Shown here: positions 45,491 through 54,323 of the stretch, in pieces
Position numbering within the stretch: the stretch's first letter is position 1
Layout: the number at the start of each line of letters is the position of its first letter
Assembly (NCBI GenBank): GCA_945861665.1
Contig: CAMAVS010000012.1
Coordinates: 1 to 63,125, forward strand
Origin: Chitinophaga pinensis
Lineage (GTDB): Bacteria; Bacteroidota; Bacteroidia; UBA4408
Length of the DNA stretch: 63,125 nucleotides
Direction of reading: 5' to 3'
Notes under the pieces: generated by a model
Databases searched by the model: none
What the model saw: the letters and a program-made list of their open reading frames with translations, nothing else
Told to the model about the DNA's origin: nothing
Program-made: the position numbers and the translations under genes

Positions 45491-45800
45491 TTGTTGCGTT
45501 ACATTGCAGCCCCATTTATATATAATTAGGTTATTGTCGATAATATGTGTACATTTGTATACTTCTAATGAAGATTGTATCTCAATCTGTTTGTAAATTT
45601 CAATTGCAATTCGATATACTTTACATTTTTCTTTATAAAGTATAATAACAATAAAATTAGTATTTATAGAATTAAAAAATATCAAAAATACCGCTGTTTT
45701 AAATAACATCTGTATTTATAAAAGCATTACGGCTTTTGTCAAATAGTGACAAGGCTTTAATAAATAACAACAAATAGTAACAACAAAAAAAACAAACAAA
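45491..45800. other. AT-rich interval before the cold-shock gene
   Basis: The stretch contains no gene I trust. A 75-codon minus-strand frame (45482-45709) is open but has no recognisable features. The end nearest the cold-shock gene is the long untranslated leader expected for such mRNAs, with the repeat listed separately. Confidence 0.5.
45740..45783 (+). repeat. Direct repeat in the cold-shock gene leader
   Basis: CAAATAGTGACAA (45740-45752) recurs as CAAATAGTAACAA (45771-45783), one mismatch, 31 bases apart, in the leader of the csp-type gene. It may be a regulatory or RNA-structural element, but no hairpin is obvious. Confidence 0.4.
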
Positions 45801-45992
45801 ATGAAAAACGGAGTAGTAAAATTTTTTAACGAGACAAAAGGATTTGGATTCATTAAAGCAAATGATACAGGAGAAGAGTTCTTTGTACACGTGTCAGGAC
45901 TAAAAGAAGAAATTCGTCAGAATGACGAGGTTGTTTTCGAAGTTCAAGAAGGCAAAAAAGGTTTAAATGCAGTAAATGTTAAATTAGCGTAG
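45801..45992 (+). CDS. Cold-shock-domain protein
   Basis: This 63-residue OB-fold protein has RNP1 KGFGFIKA near 13-20 and RNP2 EFFVHVSGL near 27-35, with VKFFNETKG preceding. It binds single-stranded RNA/DNA and is expected to act as an RNA chaperone. The long A-rich leader and the strong terminator mean it is a single-gene unit. Confidence 0.95.
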   Translation: MKNGVVKFFNETKGFGFIKANDTGEEFFVHVSGLKEEIRQNDEVVFEVQEGKKGLNAVNVKLA

Positions 45993-46012
45993 TATTTAAT
46001 ATATTTTTGTAG

Positions 46013-46040
46013 AAAAATCCCCTGCTTGCAGGGGATTTTT
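46013..46040 (+). terminator. Strong intrinsic terminator after the cold-shock gene
   Basis: AAAAATCCCCTGC and GCAGGGGATTTTT are perfect 13-base complements around TT (about a four-base loop in practice), followed by TATTTTT. It lies 21 bases after the stop codon. Confidence 0.92.
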
Positions 46041-46208
46041 TATTTTTAATAATGACCTAATTTGAATCTTCAAAAGTTTAAAACAATACAATTATAAATT
46101 ATTTTATTATTTTTAGAATTGAGAGATTAAATAATAGGGTTGGCTAAAGTATCAATAGTGTGTAATAATTAATAGGGGAGAGTTAAATCCTTTATACGGA
46201 TAATATAA

Positions 46209-47780
46209 ATGAAGCAAAACTCAAGCGTTTTTTCTTTTATAAACAAATTGTTTTCCAAAGCGTATTACACTGCTTACCTAACATTTCTGTTGGCATTTGC
46301 TTCTCTTTGCTTTTTTTCTTTTTTTGCTTGGTTTTTGTTCGACCTCAACTATTTCCCCGCTCACGAAGATGAAACTATTTATTATAAAATTGCCGATCTT
46401 TTTTCAAAAACACAAAGTGTGATTGCACCTATCTTTTTCGATGATAAAGTTTCCATCATTTTTCAAGCAAATTGGTATGGTATATTTTATAATTTATTTT
46501 ACGGTTTAATTGCTTATGTATTTGGTATTAATAGCACGTACTTCATTTTTGTTAATATAATTTGTTTGGTGCTGTCCATTTTTATATTGACTAAAATAAA
46601 TACCTCTAAATTTCAAAAATTAAATATGATAGTGTTTTTGCTGATGTTTAATATGGTGTTTGTTTTCACCTTTACCTATTTTCCGGAATTGCTGAATATA
46701 ATGTTGGGCACAGTATTAAGTTTTTTTATTATAAAAATTTACGAGTACAATGATTCAGAGAAATTGAATTCGTATATACTACTATATATTTCACTCTGCT
46801 TTTTGTTTTGTTTTGTTCGTTTAACTTGGATATTTTGGCTAGTTGCCATACTACCTTATGCAAAGAACAAAATCGATTTTTCGGCAAAAGTGGCTTTTAT
46901 ATTTCTTTTAACAACCATCGCATTTTTATATAGTAAATATTTTTGTGCCCCCGCTTTTGTTGGTCTTGGTAGGGAATTAACCAACCTAACTACCGGAAGT
47001 AATATCGTTAACTTACTGCTAAACTCATTTATGCAGTTTTTTCACAACCTAACAAAACTTGTATTTAGTTTTGAATCTTACGGAATAAGAGCACCTTTAA
47101 TATGGAATATTTCAAAGTACATTACACTCATTGCAATGGCTTACTATTTATTCGAAGCTGTAAAAATTAAAAATAAACTCATTGCTTCTGTGTTGCTAAT
47201 TTCTGTTACTACTTATACAATTATGTTAGTAATGTATGTACCTGAATACCCATATTTTATGAAAATTACCACTTCGGTTTTTATTCTAAATTTTATAATT
47301 GCGGTTTATTTGAACGAGGTTAAACTCAAGTGGTTTTATTTATTGTCGCTGGGCATTTGTTTCCCGCTTACTATTTATACAAGTTATAATACTGTGAAAG
47401 AAAGAAAGAAATCACACAGTGATTTGGTTGGAAGGTATAGTGTCGAAGTACAAGAAATTAAAAGTATAGTTAATTTTATAGATCCTAAAAAGAAGGTAAG
47501 TACGGTACAATTATCCCCCAATGAATTTTTTATCGATAAATTTCCCGCTGCCATTTTTTATGCCGCCTTGCCGGTCGCAAGTACAGGTAATAATCCTATA
47601 CGATACTCGCTTTCAATGGAAAGTAAAGGTGTTTCTGCTAAAAAAAAACTCCCTTTATATTCCAATTTTAAAATAGATTATATCCTTTCAAAATTGCCTA
47701 TCAATAACAGATTCGATATAAAATTACTCCATACCAATAATCTTTTTTATTTTTACGAAATAACAAGCTCCATAAAATGA
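46209..47780 (+). CDS. Polytopic membrane protein, GT-C-like glycosyltransferase candidate
   Basis: This 523-residue protein has about ten hydrophobic segments from residue 17 to about 400, followed by a soluble tail. The first external loop reads NYFPAHEDETIYYKIADLF: an acidic pair there is the hallmark of GT-C glycosyltransferases, which use lipid-linked sugars. No exact family is recognised. It is translationally coupled (ATGA) to the epimerase gene, and a GT2 follows, supporting a glycan role. The call of glycosyltransferase is inference. Confidence 0.65.
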   Translation: MKQNSSVFSFINKLFSKAYYTAYLTFLLAFASLCFFSFFAWFLFDLNYFPAHEDETIYYKIADLFSKTQSVIAPIFFDDKVSIIFQANWYGIFYNLFYGLIAYVFGINSTYFIFVNIICLVLSIFILTKINTSKFQKLNMIVFLLMFNMVFVFTFTYFPELLNIMLGTVLSFFIIKIYEYNDSEKLNSYILLYISLCFLFCFVRLTWIFWLVAILPYAKNKIDFSAKVAFIFLLTTIAFLYSKYFCAPAFVGLGRELTNLTTGSNIVNLLLNSFMQFFHNLTKLVFSFESYGIRAPLIWNISKYITLIAMAYYLFEAVKIKNKLIASVLLISVTTYTIMLVMYVPEYPYFMKITTSVFILNFIIAVYLNEVKLKWFYLLSLGICFPLTIYTSYNTVKERKKSHSDLVGRYSVEVQEIKSIVNFIDPKKKVSTVQLSPNEFFIDKFPAAIFYAALPVASTGNNPIRYSLSMESKGVSAKKKLPLYSNFKIDYILSKLPINNRFDIKLLHTNNLFYFYEITSSIK

Positions 47781-48745
47781 AAGTAATACTAACAGGTGTA
47801 GCTGGGTTTGTTGGTTCGAATTTGGTTAAGTCTCTTTTAAGTGAAGGACACAGTGTGATAGGAATTGATAACTTTTCTTACGGCTATAAGAGAAACATCG
47901 AACCATACGAAAATAACAGTCAATTTCAATTCATTGAAGGGGATGTTAACAACCCTGATTTGTTTAAGTCGATAAAAGGCGATGCCCTAGTTCATTTGGC
48001 ATCTCAAAAAATTCCACGTTATACCAATGCATTTAAAACCTTAGAAGATAATAATGTGATGTTGAAGAATGTTGTAAATAAATGCAAGCATGACAAAATA
48101 AAATTAGTATTCGCTTCCACATCCGATGTATATGGAAAAAACACAGAATTGCCTTTTACCGAAAATTCTAGTTTGGTAATGGGGCCACCAACTGTTAAGC
48201 GTTGGGCCTATGCTATTTCTAAATTATACAGTGAACAATATATTTTTGCAACCAGTGAGGAGTTTGGTCTCGAATTTGCCATTACACGTTTTTTTGGATC
48301 TTACGGACCTAATCAGAATATGACTTGGTGGGGCGGACCTCAATCTGTTTTTATACAAAATATAATTGAAGGTAAGCCGATTGAACTTCATGGTGATGGA
48401 TTGCAAACACGGACATTTACATATGTTGAGGATACTGTGCAAGGGGTAATGAAGTGTATTTTTCATCCTGCTTCAAAAAATGAAGTTTTTAATATTGCGA
48501 ATAACCCAACCGAGGAAATTACCATTAAGGATCTTGCGTATTTAATATGGGATTTAATGAAAGGCAAGGGTACAGCACTCGATGTAAAGTTCATACCGTA
48601 TGCTTCATTTGGAAATTATGAGGATGTAATGAGAAGAGTTCCTTGTATTGAAAAAATAAAAACTATGCTAGACTACGAGCCAAAATTTATGATGAAAGAA
48701 GGATTGCAAAAGGCAATAGAATGGCAAATTAAAAATCAAGAATAA
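47777..48745 (+). CDS. NAD-dependent nucleotide-sugar epimerase/dehydratase
   Basis: This 322-residue extended SDR has GVAGFVGSNL near 7-16, HLASQKIPRYTNA near 74, FASTSDVYGK near 113 and the catalytic YAISK near 144-148. FGSYGPNQNMTWWGGPQSV near 173-191 is distinctive, in place of the GalE-type segment, and DGLQTRTFTYVEDTV near 211 completes the fold. Substrate could be a UDP- or dTDP-sugar; it cannot be read further. It is the middle gene of a three-gene glycan cluster. Confidence 0.88.
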   Translation: MKVILTGVAGFVGSNLVKSLLSEGHSVIGIDNFSYGYKRNIEPYENNSQFQFIEGDVNNPDLFKSIKGDALVHLASQKIPRYTNAFKTLEDNNVMLKNVVNKCKHDKIKLVFASTSDVYGKNTELPFTENSSLVMGPPTVKRWAYAISKLYSEQYIFATSEEFGLEFAITRFFGSYGPNQNMTWWGGPQSVFIQNIIEGKPIELHGDGLQTRTFTYVEDTVQGVMKCIFHPASKNEVFNIANNPTEEITIKDLAYLIWDLMKGKGTALDVKFIPYASFGNYEDVMRRVPCIEKIKTMLDYEPKFMMKEGLQKAIEWQIKNQE

Positions 48746-48767
48746 ATTTTAAAAGGAAAATTTGAGC

Positions 48768-49487
48768 ATGATTTATTTTCTCATCCCTATATTTAATGAA
48801 GAGCAAAACTTAAACTTGCTCTCAGAAAATTTGCGTTCCATATTGTCCGATGAGCAGAAGTATTTTATTTTTGCAGATGATGGCTCTTCCGATGGGTCGG
48901 TTGAAAAGATACACCAGTTGTTTAAGGGATTGGACTACACAGTATTGGGAGATGGAACAAATCACGGTCCAGGACATGCCTTTAATGTTGGTTTTGAATG
49001 GATTCTAAACCAATCAAAAACCGATTCAGATATTGTAGTAACCATTGAGGCAGACAATACTTCCGACTTGAATATTTTATACCCAATGGTTTGTAATAAT
49101 CGTATGGGCTTTAGTATGGTATTGGCTTCTGTGTATTCTCAAGGAGGTGGTTTCGATAAGACATCTTTTCTTAGAAAATTTTATTCTTCCATTGCCAACT
49201 TGTTGCTTCGTTTTATCTTTGATATAAAAGTTCAAACCCTTAGTTCGTTTTACCGAGTTTATTCTATTGTATTGCTAAAAAAGATTAAGGTTCAACACAA
49301 AGTTATTATAGCCGAAAGAGGCTTTTTATGTATGATTGAGATATTAATAAAAGCAATAAAATCGGATGCTACTATTCTTGAAGTTCCAATGATGCTGAAT
49401 TCAGCTCAAAGAAAAGGTAAGTCGAAAATGAAAGTTTTTAAAACGATGCTTAGCTACATTCGTTTCGTGCTTTTTAAATCTGCATAG
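48768..49487 (+). CDS. Glycosyltransferase family 2
   Basis: The ATG at 48768, preceded by AAAAGGAAAA, is preferred to a TTG two codons upstream. The 239-residue GT-A protein begins MIYFLIPIFNEEQNLNLLSE. It has FADDGSSDGS near 34-43 and TIEADNTSDL near 88-97, the nucleotide-sugar and metal-binding motifs, and RGFLCMIEILIKAI near 185. Dolichol-phosphate-mannose-synthase-like enzymes of this type add a sugar to a lipid carrier; such a product would feed a GT-C enzyme, fitting the first gene of the cluster. Confidence 0.88.
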   Translation: MIYFLIPIFNEEQNLNLLSENLRSILSDEQKYFIFADDGSSDGSVEKIHQLFKGLDYTVLGDGTNHGPGHAFNVGFEWILNQSKTDSDIVVTIEADNTSDLNILYPMVCNNRMGFSMVLASVYSQGGGFDKTSFLRKFYSSIANLLLRFIFDIKVQTLSSFYRVYSIVLLKKIKVQHKVIIAERGFLCMIEILIKAIKSDATILEVPMMLNSAQRKGKSKMKVFKTMLSYIRFVLFKSA

Positions 49488-49962
49488 ATAATACAATTCT
49501 TATAAAAATATTTTCTTAATTCTTTATCGGGTTTAATCCTAGCTTATATTGAAAAATAGTGACAATACTCTTAGCTCTCTCAATAGACATATTTGCAGCA
49601 AATCCTTCAAAATTATCTTTTACCGTTTGAATAAAAAATGGGTACTATCTTTTAAAATGCTTTTCATTAATTCCAAGTTTTGTATGTTGAGGAAATGTTA
49701 TCCTTTGTAACTCATTATTCCGATTAATAATATAGACTAAAAATTATATATTTTAGGTAAATGCTAATCCAAATCTATAATAACATATCCGTCAAAAGCT
49801 TTTAATAGTAGCTTATTCTTGTTTAATTCGAATAAAAAGAATATACCAATAGTTTAATGTCTACTATGTTTTAAATATCTTTTTTCAACTTACATTGTCT
49901 TTAAATTAAAGTTCAATTTTCGGTTTTTAAAAGTAGGATAAATTATTACAATTGTCCCTTTT
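49488..49962. other. AT-rich interval with gene remains
   Basis: Other than the minus-strand remnant at 49516-49743, I see no gene here. The part from about 49744 to 49962 is AT-rich and featureless to the eye, apart from being the upstream region of the truncated anchor-L gene. Confidence 0.5.
49516..49743 (-). pseudogene. Nonsense-interrupted remnant of an unrecognised gene
   Basis: On the minus strand one frame reads as a protein through an in-frame TAG (plus 49645-49647). Upstream of it: FLVYIINRNNELQRITFPQ, HTKLGINEKHFKR. Downstream: YPFFIQTVKDNFEGFAANMS, IERAKSIVTIFQYKLGLNPI, KN and TAA. The 5' end is missing. The single-frame continuity on both sides of the stop suggests a real gene's C-terminal 75 residues that has decayed. 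I do not know the family. Confidence 0.55.
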
Positions 49963-49995
49963 TTGTATATTCGTTTAATTAAATATTATAACGGA

Positions 49996-50397
49996 ATGAC
50001 AATACTCTCTAAAAAACCACAAATACTTTTAGTTATTTCTGCTTTTTTTGTTTGCAATAGTTTTGCGCAATTAATTACATCTTCAATGACTCCCACTCAA
50101 TTGGTACAAAATGTACTCTTGGGAAATGGGATTGTAGCTACCAATATTACTTATGTAGGAGATCCAAATGCAATTGGTTTTTTTAAAGAGAATACAAATC
50201 TGGGTTTGGATAGTGGTATTGTAATGACTACTGGAACAATCTTTGCTCCCGATGGACCACAAGGACCTAATAACAATACTGGTGCCGGCACTCATAATTT
50301 ACAGCCCGGAGACGCTTATCTCGATCAAATAGTTGCGCAATTTGTCAATTTCAAAAATCGTATGTTTGTAAGTGTGAAAATTATATATGTTTATTAA
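49996..50397 (+). pseudogene. Truncated choice-of-anchor L protein (5' fragment)
   Basis: The ATG at 49996 gives a signal peptide (LLVISAFFVCNSFAQ). About 95 residues follow that match the beginning of the choice-of-anchor L domain: MTPTQLVQNVLLGNG, VATNITYVGDPNAIGFF, NLGLDSGIVMTTG and GPNNNTGAG...LQPGDAYLDQ. The domain normally continues for another hundred residues or so (the acidic surface-anchor region). Here it breaks off after VAQF and ends in an unrelated IIYVY. The 3' end runs into the promoter and start of the thioesterase gene. A deletion is the simplest explanation. Confidence 0.72.
50361..50368 (+). promoter_or_regulatory. -7 element for the thioesterase gene
   Basis: TATGTTTG matches TANNTTTG and sits 18 bases before the ATG at 50387, inside the 3' end of the truncated anchor-L frame. 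A TTTG at 50341 is 16 bases upstream, shorter than the usual 19-21. Confidence 0.45.
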
Positions 50398-50794
50398 TAC
50401 CACAACAGTGCGCGTACGTTATGCCGAAACAGATAGAATGGGTTATGTGTATTACGGTAATTACGCTACATACTATGAAGTGGGAAGAGTTGAAGCTTTG
50501 CGTGAACTTGGAGTGAGTTACAAAAGTATGGAAGATAGTGGCTTTTTATTGCCCGTAATTGATTACACTATCAAGTATTTTAAGCCCGCTTTTTATGACG
50601 AGTTACTCACTGTAAAAACACTTATTAAAATATTGCCATCGGCACGTATACATTTTTATTATGAAATTTATAATGAAAAAGAAGAGAAGCTCAATCAAGG
50701 AGAAACAACCTTGGTGTTCATTAACAAAAGTACAAATAAACCTTGTGCAGCCCCAGATTGGTTTTTAGAAAAAATAAAAAAACATTTTCAGTAA
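50387..50794 (+). CDS. Acyl-CoA thioesterase, YbgC/4HBT family
   Basis: This 135-residue hot-dog protein has the YbgC-type active-site segment AETDRMGYVYYGNYATYYE near 11-29, with the catalytic Asp, and VGRVEALRELG right after. The family hydrolyses acyl-CoA thioesters. Its stop is followed at once by the accC start, so the two genes are co-transcribed and a role in fatty-acid metabolism is reasonable. Confidence 0.92.
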   Translation: MFINTTTVRVRYAETDRMGYVYYGNYATYYEVGRVEALRELGVSYKSMEDSGFLLPVIDYTIKYFKPAFYDELLTVKTLIKILPSARIHFYYEIYNEKEEKLNQGETTLVFINKSTNKPCAAPDWFLEKIKKHFQ

Positions 50795-52282
50795 ATGAAA
50801 AAAATATTAGTAGCAAACAGAGGCGAAATAGCTTTGAGAGTAATGCGTTCGTGTCGAGAAATGGGAATTAAAACGGTTGCAGTTTATTCCGAAGCCGACC
50901 GTAACTCACCGCACGTAAAATATGCCGATGAGGCTGTGTGTATTGGTCCACCGCCATCCAATCAATCTTATTTATTAGGTGATAAGATAATTGAAGTGTG
51001 TAAACAATTGAAGGTGGATGGTATACACCCAGGTTATGGTTTTTTATCTGAGAATGCATCCTTTGCTGATAAAGTTACTAAAGCAGGAATTATTTTTATC
51101 GGACCCTCGTCTGAGGCAATGAACATTATGGGCGATAAACTTTCGGCCAAAGCAGCAGTAAAGAAATATAAAATTCCTATGGTGCCAGGTACTGATGGTG
51201 CTATTGATGATTTAGATGTTGCAAAAAAAGCAGCTATCGCAGCAGGTTTTCCTATATTGATAAAAGCATCAGCAGGTGGTGGTGGTAAAGGTATGCGTAT
51301 TGTCGACAGCATTGAAGATTTTGAAGAACAAATGAATTTGGCAGTAAGTGAAGCAACTTCGTCTTTTGGTAATGGTGCTGTATTTATTGAAAAATATTTA
51401 GCTAGCCCTCGTCACATTGAAATACAAGTGTTGGGTGATACACACGGAAACATTGTCTATTTGTTTGAACGTGAATGTTCCATACAACGCAGACATCAAA
51501 AAGTAATTGAAGAAGCGCCATCGAGTGTATTAACACCTGAGTTGCGTGCCGAAATGGGTCGTTGTGCAGTTGATGTAGCACGTGCTTGTAACTATGTTGG
51601 GGCAGGTACAGTTGAATTTTTACTTGATGAAAACCTTAATTTTTATTTCTTGGAAATGAATACCCGCTTACAAGTGGAACACCCGGTAACGGAAATGGTA
51701 ACGGGAATCGACTTGGTAAAAGAGCAAATAAAAGTAGCAAGAGGTGAAAAACTTTCATTCTCGCAAAATGATTTAACCATCAAAGGGCACTCCTTGGAAG
51801 TACGTGTGTATGCTGAAGATCCTTCAAATAACTTCTTGCCCGATATAGGTCGTTTGAACACATATAGGCGTCCTCAAGGATTAGGTGTTCGTGTAGACGA
51901 TGGTTTTGAAGAAGGAATGGATATTCCAATATATTACGATCCGATGATTTCAAAGTTAATATCCTTTGGAAAGGATAGGGAAGAGGCAATAAACAGAATG
52001 ATTCGTGCCATAGATGATTATAAAATTACAGGTGTTCAAACTACCTTGCCCTTTTGTAAATTTGTTTTGCAGCACGAAGCTTTTGTAAGTGGAAATTTTG
52101 ATACGCATTTTGTAAAAAAATACTTTACTCCCGAAGTGCTGGTCCATTCTAACGATGATGAGATGGAAGTGGCAGCAATTATTGCAGCAAAATTGTTCCA
52201 TCAACAACTAGCAAAAAATACGGTTGTTAGTGTTAATGAGGTGGAATTAGTATCAAAATGGAAAACGAATCGTTTAACGTAA
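50795..52282 (+). CDS. accC: Acetyl-CoA carboxylase biotin carboxylase subunit
   Basis: This 495-residue ATP-grasp enzyme carboxylates biotin on AccB, the first step of fatty-acid synthesis. Signatures are ILVANRGEIALRVMRSCREMG at the start, GIHPGYGFLSENASFA near 74-89, KASAGGGGKGMRIV near 157-170, ERECSIQRRHQKVIEEAPS near 226 and EMNTRLQVEHPVTEMVTG near 286-303. It is slightly longer than the E. coli protein at the C-terminus. accB is not adjacent, so a carboxylase for another acyl-CoA is possible. Confidence 0.92.
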   Translation: MKKILVANRGEIALRVMRSCREMGIKTVAVYSEADRNSPHVKYADEAVCIGPPPSNQSYLLGDKIIEVCKQLKVDGIHPGYGFLSENASFADKVTKAGIIFIGPSSEAMNIMGDKLSAKAAVKKYKIPMVPGTDGAIDDLDVAKKAAIAAGFPILIKASAGGGGKGMRIVDSIEDFEEQMNLAVSEATSSFGNGAVFIEKYLASPRHIEIQVLGDTHGNIVYLFERECSIQRRHQKVIEEAPSSVLTPELRAEMGRCAVDVARACNYVGAGTVEFLLDENLNFYFLEMNTRLQVEHPVTEMVTGIDLVKEQIKVARGEKLSFSQNDLTIKGHSLEVRVYAEDPSNNFLPDIGRLNTYRRPQGLGVRVDDGFEEGMDIPIYYDPMISKLISFGKDREEAINRMIRAIDDYKITGVQTTLPFCKFVLQHEAFVSGNFDTHFVKKYFTPEVLVHSNDDEMEVAAIIAAKLFHQQLAKNTVVSVNEVELVSKWKTNRLT

Positions 52283-52285
52283 TCA

Positions 52286-52834
52286 GTGGGAATTATAAAA
52301 AAAATAAAGTTAAAGGTTGGCGAGTATATGCTTGCTAAAGAATTTTTATTTAAAAAACGTGATAAATCGGTTGTTAATTTTTATGATGCTAATTACATTG
52401 GTATTGTTTTTAATGCTACGAATACAGATAATTTTAAGCTGGTAAAAAAATATATTACCTATTTAAAAGAAAATAAAAAGAAAGTAAAATCGATTGGGTT
52501 TTTTGATTTTAAAGAAGTGCCTCAAAATCAACTTTCAAAGTTGGAGTATGATTTTATTTCACGTAAAGAGTTGAATTGGTATAATTCACCTACAGGGGTT
52601 GATGTAACTAATTTTGTGAAGGAGCCTTTTGATGTAATTATCAATTTTGATATCGACAATTCCTTGTCGTTGTTATATATGGTTGCATTTTCAAAAGCCA
52701 AATTTAAAATTGGTAAGTTCAATGAAAAGTATCAGCAGTATTACGATATGATGATTGATGTGGAAGAGAATAGCACCCTCAAATATTTTATGCGTAATGT
52801 AGATGTGTATTTGAATATGGTAAACAAAAAATAG
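52286..52834 (+). CDS. DUF6913-family protein
   Basis: This 182-residue protein starts with GTG, three bases after the accC stop. Features associated with DUF6913 are the basic N-terminus (KKIKLKVGEYMLAKEFLFKK), IGIVFNATNTDNFKLV near 47-62, VKSIGFFDFKEVP near 77 and FDVIINFDIDNSLSLLYMVAFSKAKFKIG near 114-142. The family is restricted to Bacteroidota and has no known function. It may belong to the thioesterase-accC operon. Confidence 0.8.
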   Translation: MGIIKKIKLKVGEYMLAKEFLFKKRDKSVVNFYDANYIGIVFNATNTDNFKLVKKYITYLKENKKKVKSIGFFDFKEVPQNQLSKLEYDFISRKELNWYNSPTGVDVTNFVKEPFDVIINFDIDNSLSLLYMVAFSKAKFKIGKFNEKYQQYYDMMIDVEENSTLKYFMRNVDVYLNMVNKK

Positions 52835-52842
52835 TTTATTTT

Positions 52843-54036
52843 TTAACTATCCATTTTTTCTACAGAACCTTCTTCATGCCTAAACTTTTTTGTTCCTCTA
52901 TACATTTCAAATTTCAAGAAACGGCATTCCAAAGGACCATTGAATATGGGTATTTTACGAGAAGTTTTTAATCCTATATTTTTAGCAGCATCAGAATTGG
53001 AAGTAATAATCCAAACGTTATAACCTTCGTATTTCTTTTTAAGTGTATCGCCTATACTTTTATATAATTCAAGAATATCGTCTTTGTCCAATCGTTCACC
53101 GTATGGCGGATTAATGATTGCTGTACCGCCACCTTCAGGAGGTGTCATCTCACGCATATCTTCTTGTACCAATTTTACTGCATCGCGAAATCCGGCCTCT
53201 TTCAAATTTATTTTAGCAATTTTAATGGTAGAAGTAGCATTGTCATTTCCCAAAATAACTGTGTTTGTTTCAACAATGTTTTTTTTACTTTCCTCAAGAA
53301 TATTTTCCCAACATTCTTTGTCAAAGTTTTTCCATTTTTCAAATCCAAACTCTTTTCGGTAGTATCCAGGAGGAATGTTTTTTGCAATCATTGCTGCCTC
53401 AATGAGGATTGTTCCTGAACCACACATAGGGTCAAAAAAATTCGATTTTTTATCCCAGCCACTTAATAAAACAAGTCCGGCAGCCAACACTTCATTCAAA
53501 GGCGCCTTACTTGCATCTACTCTGTAACCGCGTTTGTGCAAGGATTTCCCCGAACTATCAAGTGAAATGGTGCAAGTGCTTTTAAATATGTGTATGTTTA
53601 TTCTTAGCGTTGGAAATTCTATATCAACCGATGGACGTACTCCGTGTTTTGCTCGGAATTGATCAACTATAGCATCTTTGGCCTTAAGTGAAACAAACAT
53701 TGAATTGGTAAAGCCTGTAGTTTCACCTGCTACGCTGTCAATGGCAATGGTATCGGTAGCATCAATGTATTGCTCCCAATTTATTTGTGAAATAGCTTTG
53801 TATAATTCTTCTTGTGTACTTACTTCGGCTGTTTTTATAGGCACCAAAATGCGCAAAGCTGTTCGGCACAAGTAATTTCCTTTGTACAATGTTTCGGTAG
53901 TTCCTTTAAAACTAACCGCGCGGTTATGTACAATAACATCGGTAGCGCCAATAGCAATAAGTTCTTCGGCAAGTATAGGCTCTAAGCCAAACAGCGTTTT
54001 CGCTGTCATTAAAAATAATTCTTCCTTGTTTTTCAC
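52843..54036 (-). CDS. THUMP-domain class I SAM RNA methyltransferase
   Basis: This 397-residue protein resembles the RlmL N-terminal half/Trm14 class. The THUMP/ferredoxin-like N-terminus reads LMTAKTLFGLEPILAEELIAIG, and the Rossmann domain has FDPMCGSGTILIEAAMIA near 200 and the catalytic NPPYGERL near 311-318. These enzymes make N2-methylguanosine in 23S rRNA or tRNA. It is convergent with the DUF6913 gene, eight bases away. Confidence 0.93.
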   Translation of the reverse strand: MKNKEELFLMTAKTLFGLEPILAEELIAIGATDVIVHNRAVSFKGTTETLYKGNYLCRTALRILVPIKTAEVSTQEELYKAISQINWEQYIDATDTIAIDSVAGETTGFTNSMFVSLKAKDAIVDQFRAKHGVRPSVDIEFPTLRINIHIFKSTCTISLDSSGKSLHKRGYRVDASKAPLNEVLAAGLVLLSGWDKKSNFFDPMCGSGTILIEAAMIAKNIPPGYYRKEFGFEKWKNFDKECWENILEESKKNIVETNTVILGNDNATSTIKIAKINLKEAGFRDAVKLVQEDMREMTPPEGGGTAIINPPYGERLDKDDILELYKSIGDTLKKKYEGYNVWIITSNSDAAKNIGLKTSRKIPIFNGPLECRFLKFEMYRGTKKFRHEEGSVEKMDS

Positions 54037-54323
54037 AGTCTACAAAGGTAGGATAAATGTTTTGGGTGCCAATTAAAGCTATGAAGGGCACCTCTCCTTC
54101 CTAATTCTGTTACTATTTCTTTACAGTGGTGGGGGTTGCGTGGCTATAGAACATTGCTATTTATATTAGTTTAAGTAAGCATATTTATCAATTGTCAAAT
54201 TGAAGGTATTAGGTTTTTTTAAAGTATTTGTTTTTGGGCTAAACGGTTTTATTAACAAACTTGTGAGAATAAGTATATTTTCATAATTCATAAATAGGCA
54301 CTATGTTCGTTAAAAATTAGAAT

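Noticed and set aside
45482-45709. 75-codon minus-strand frame after the helicase
   Set aside because: It overlaps the helicase stop, has no recognisable motif and no convincing promoter. A decayed gene is possible, but I cannot support it.
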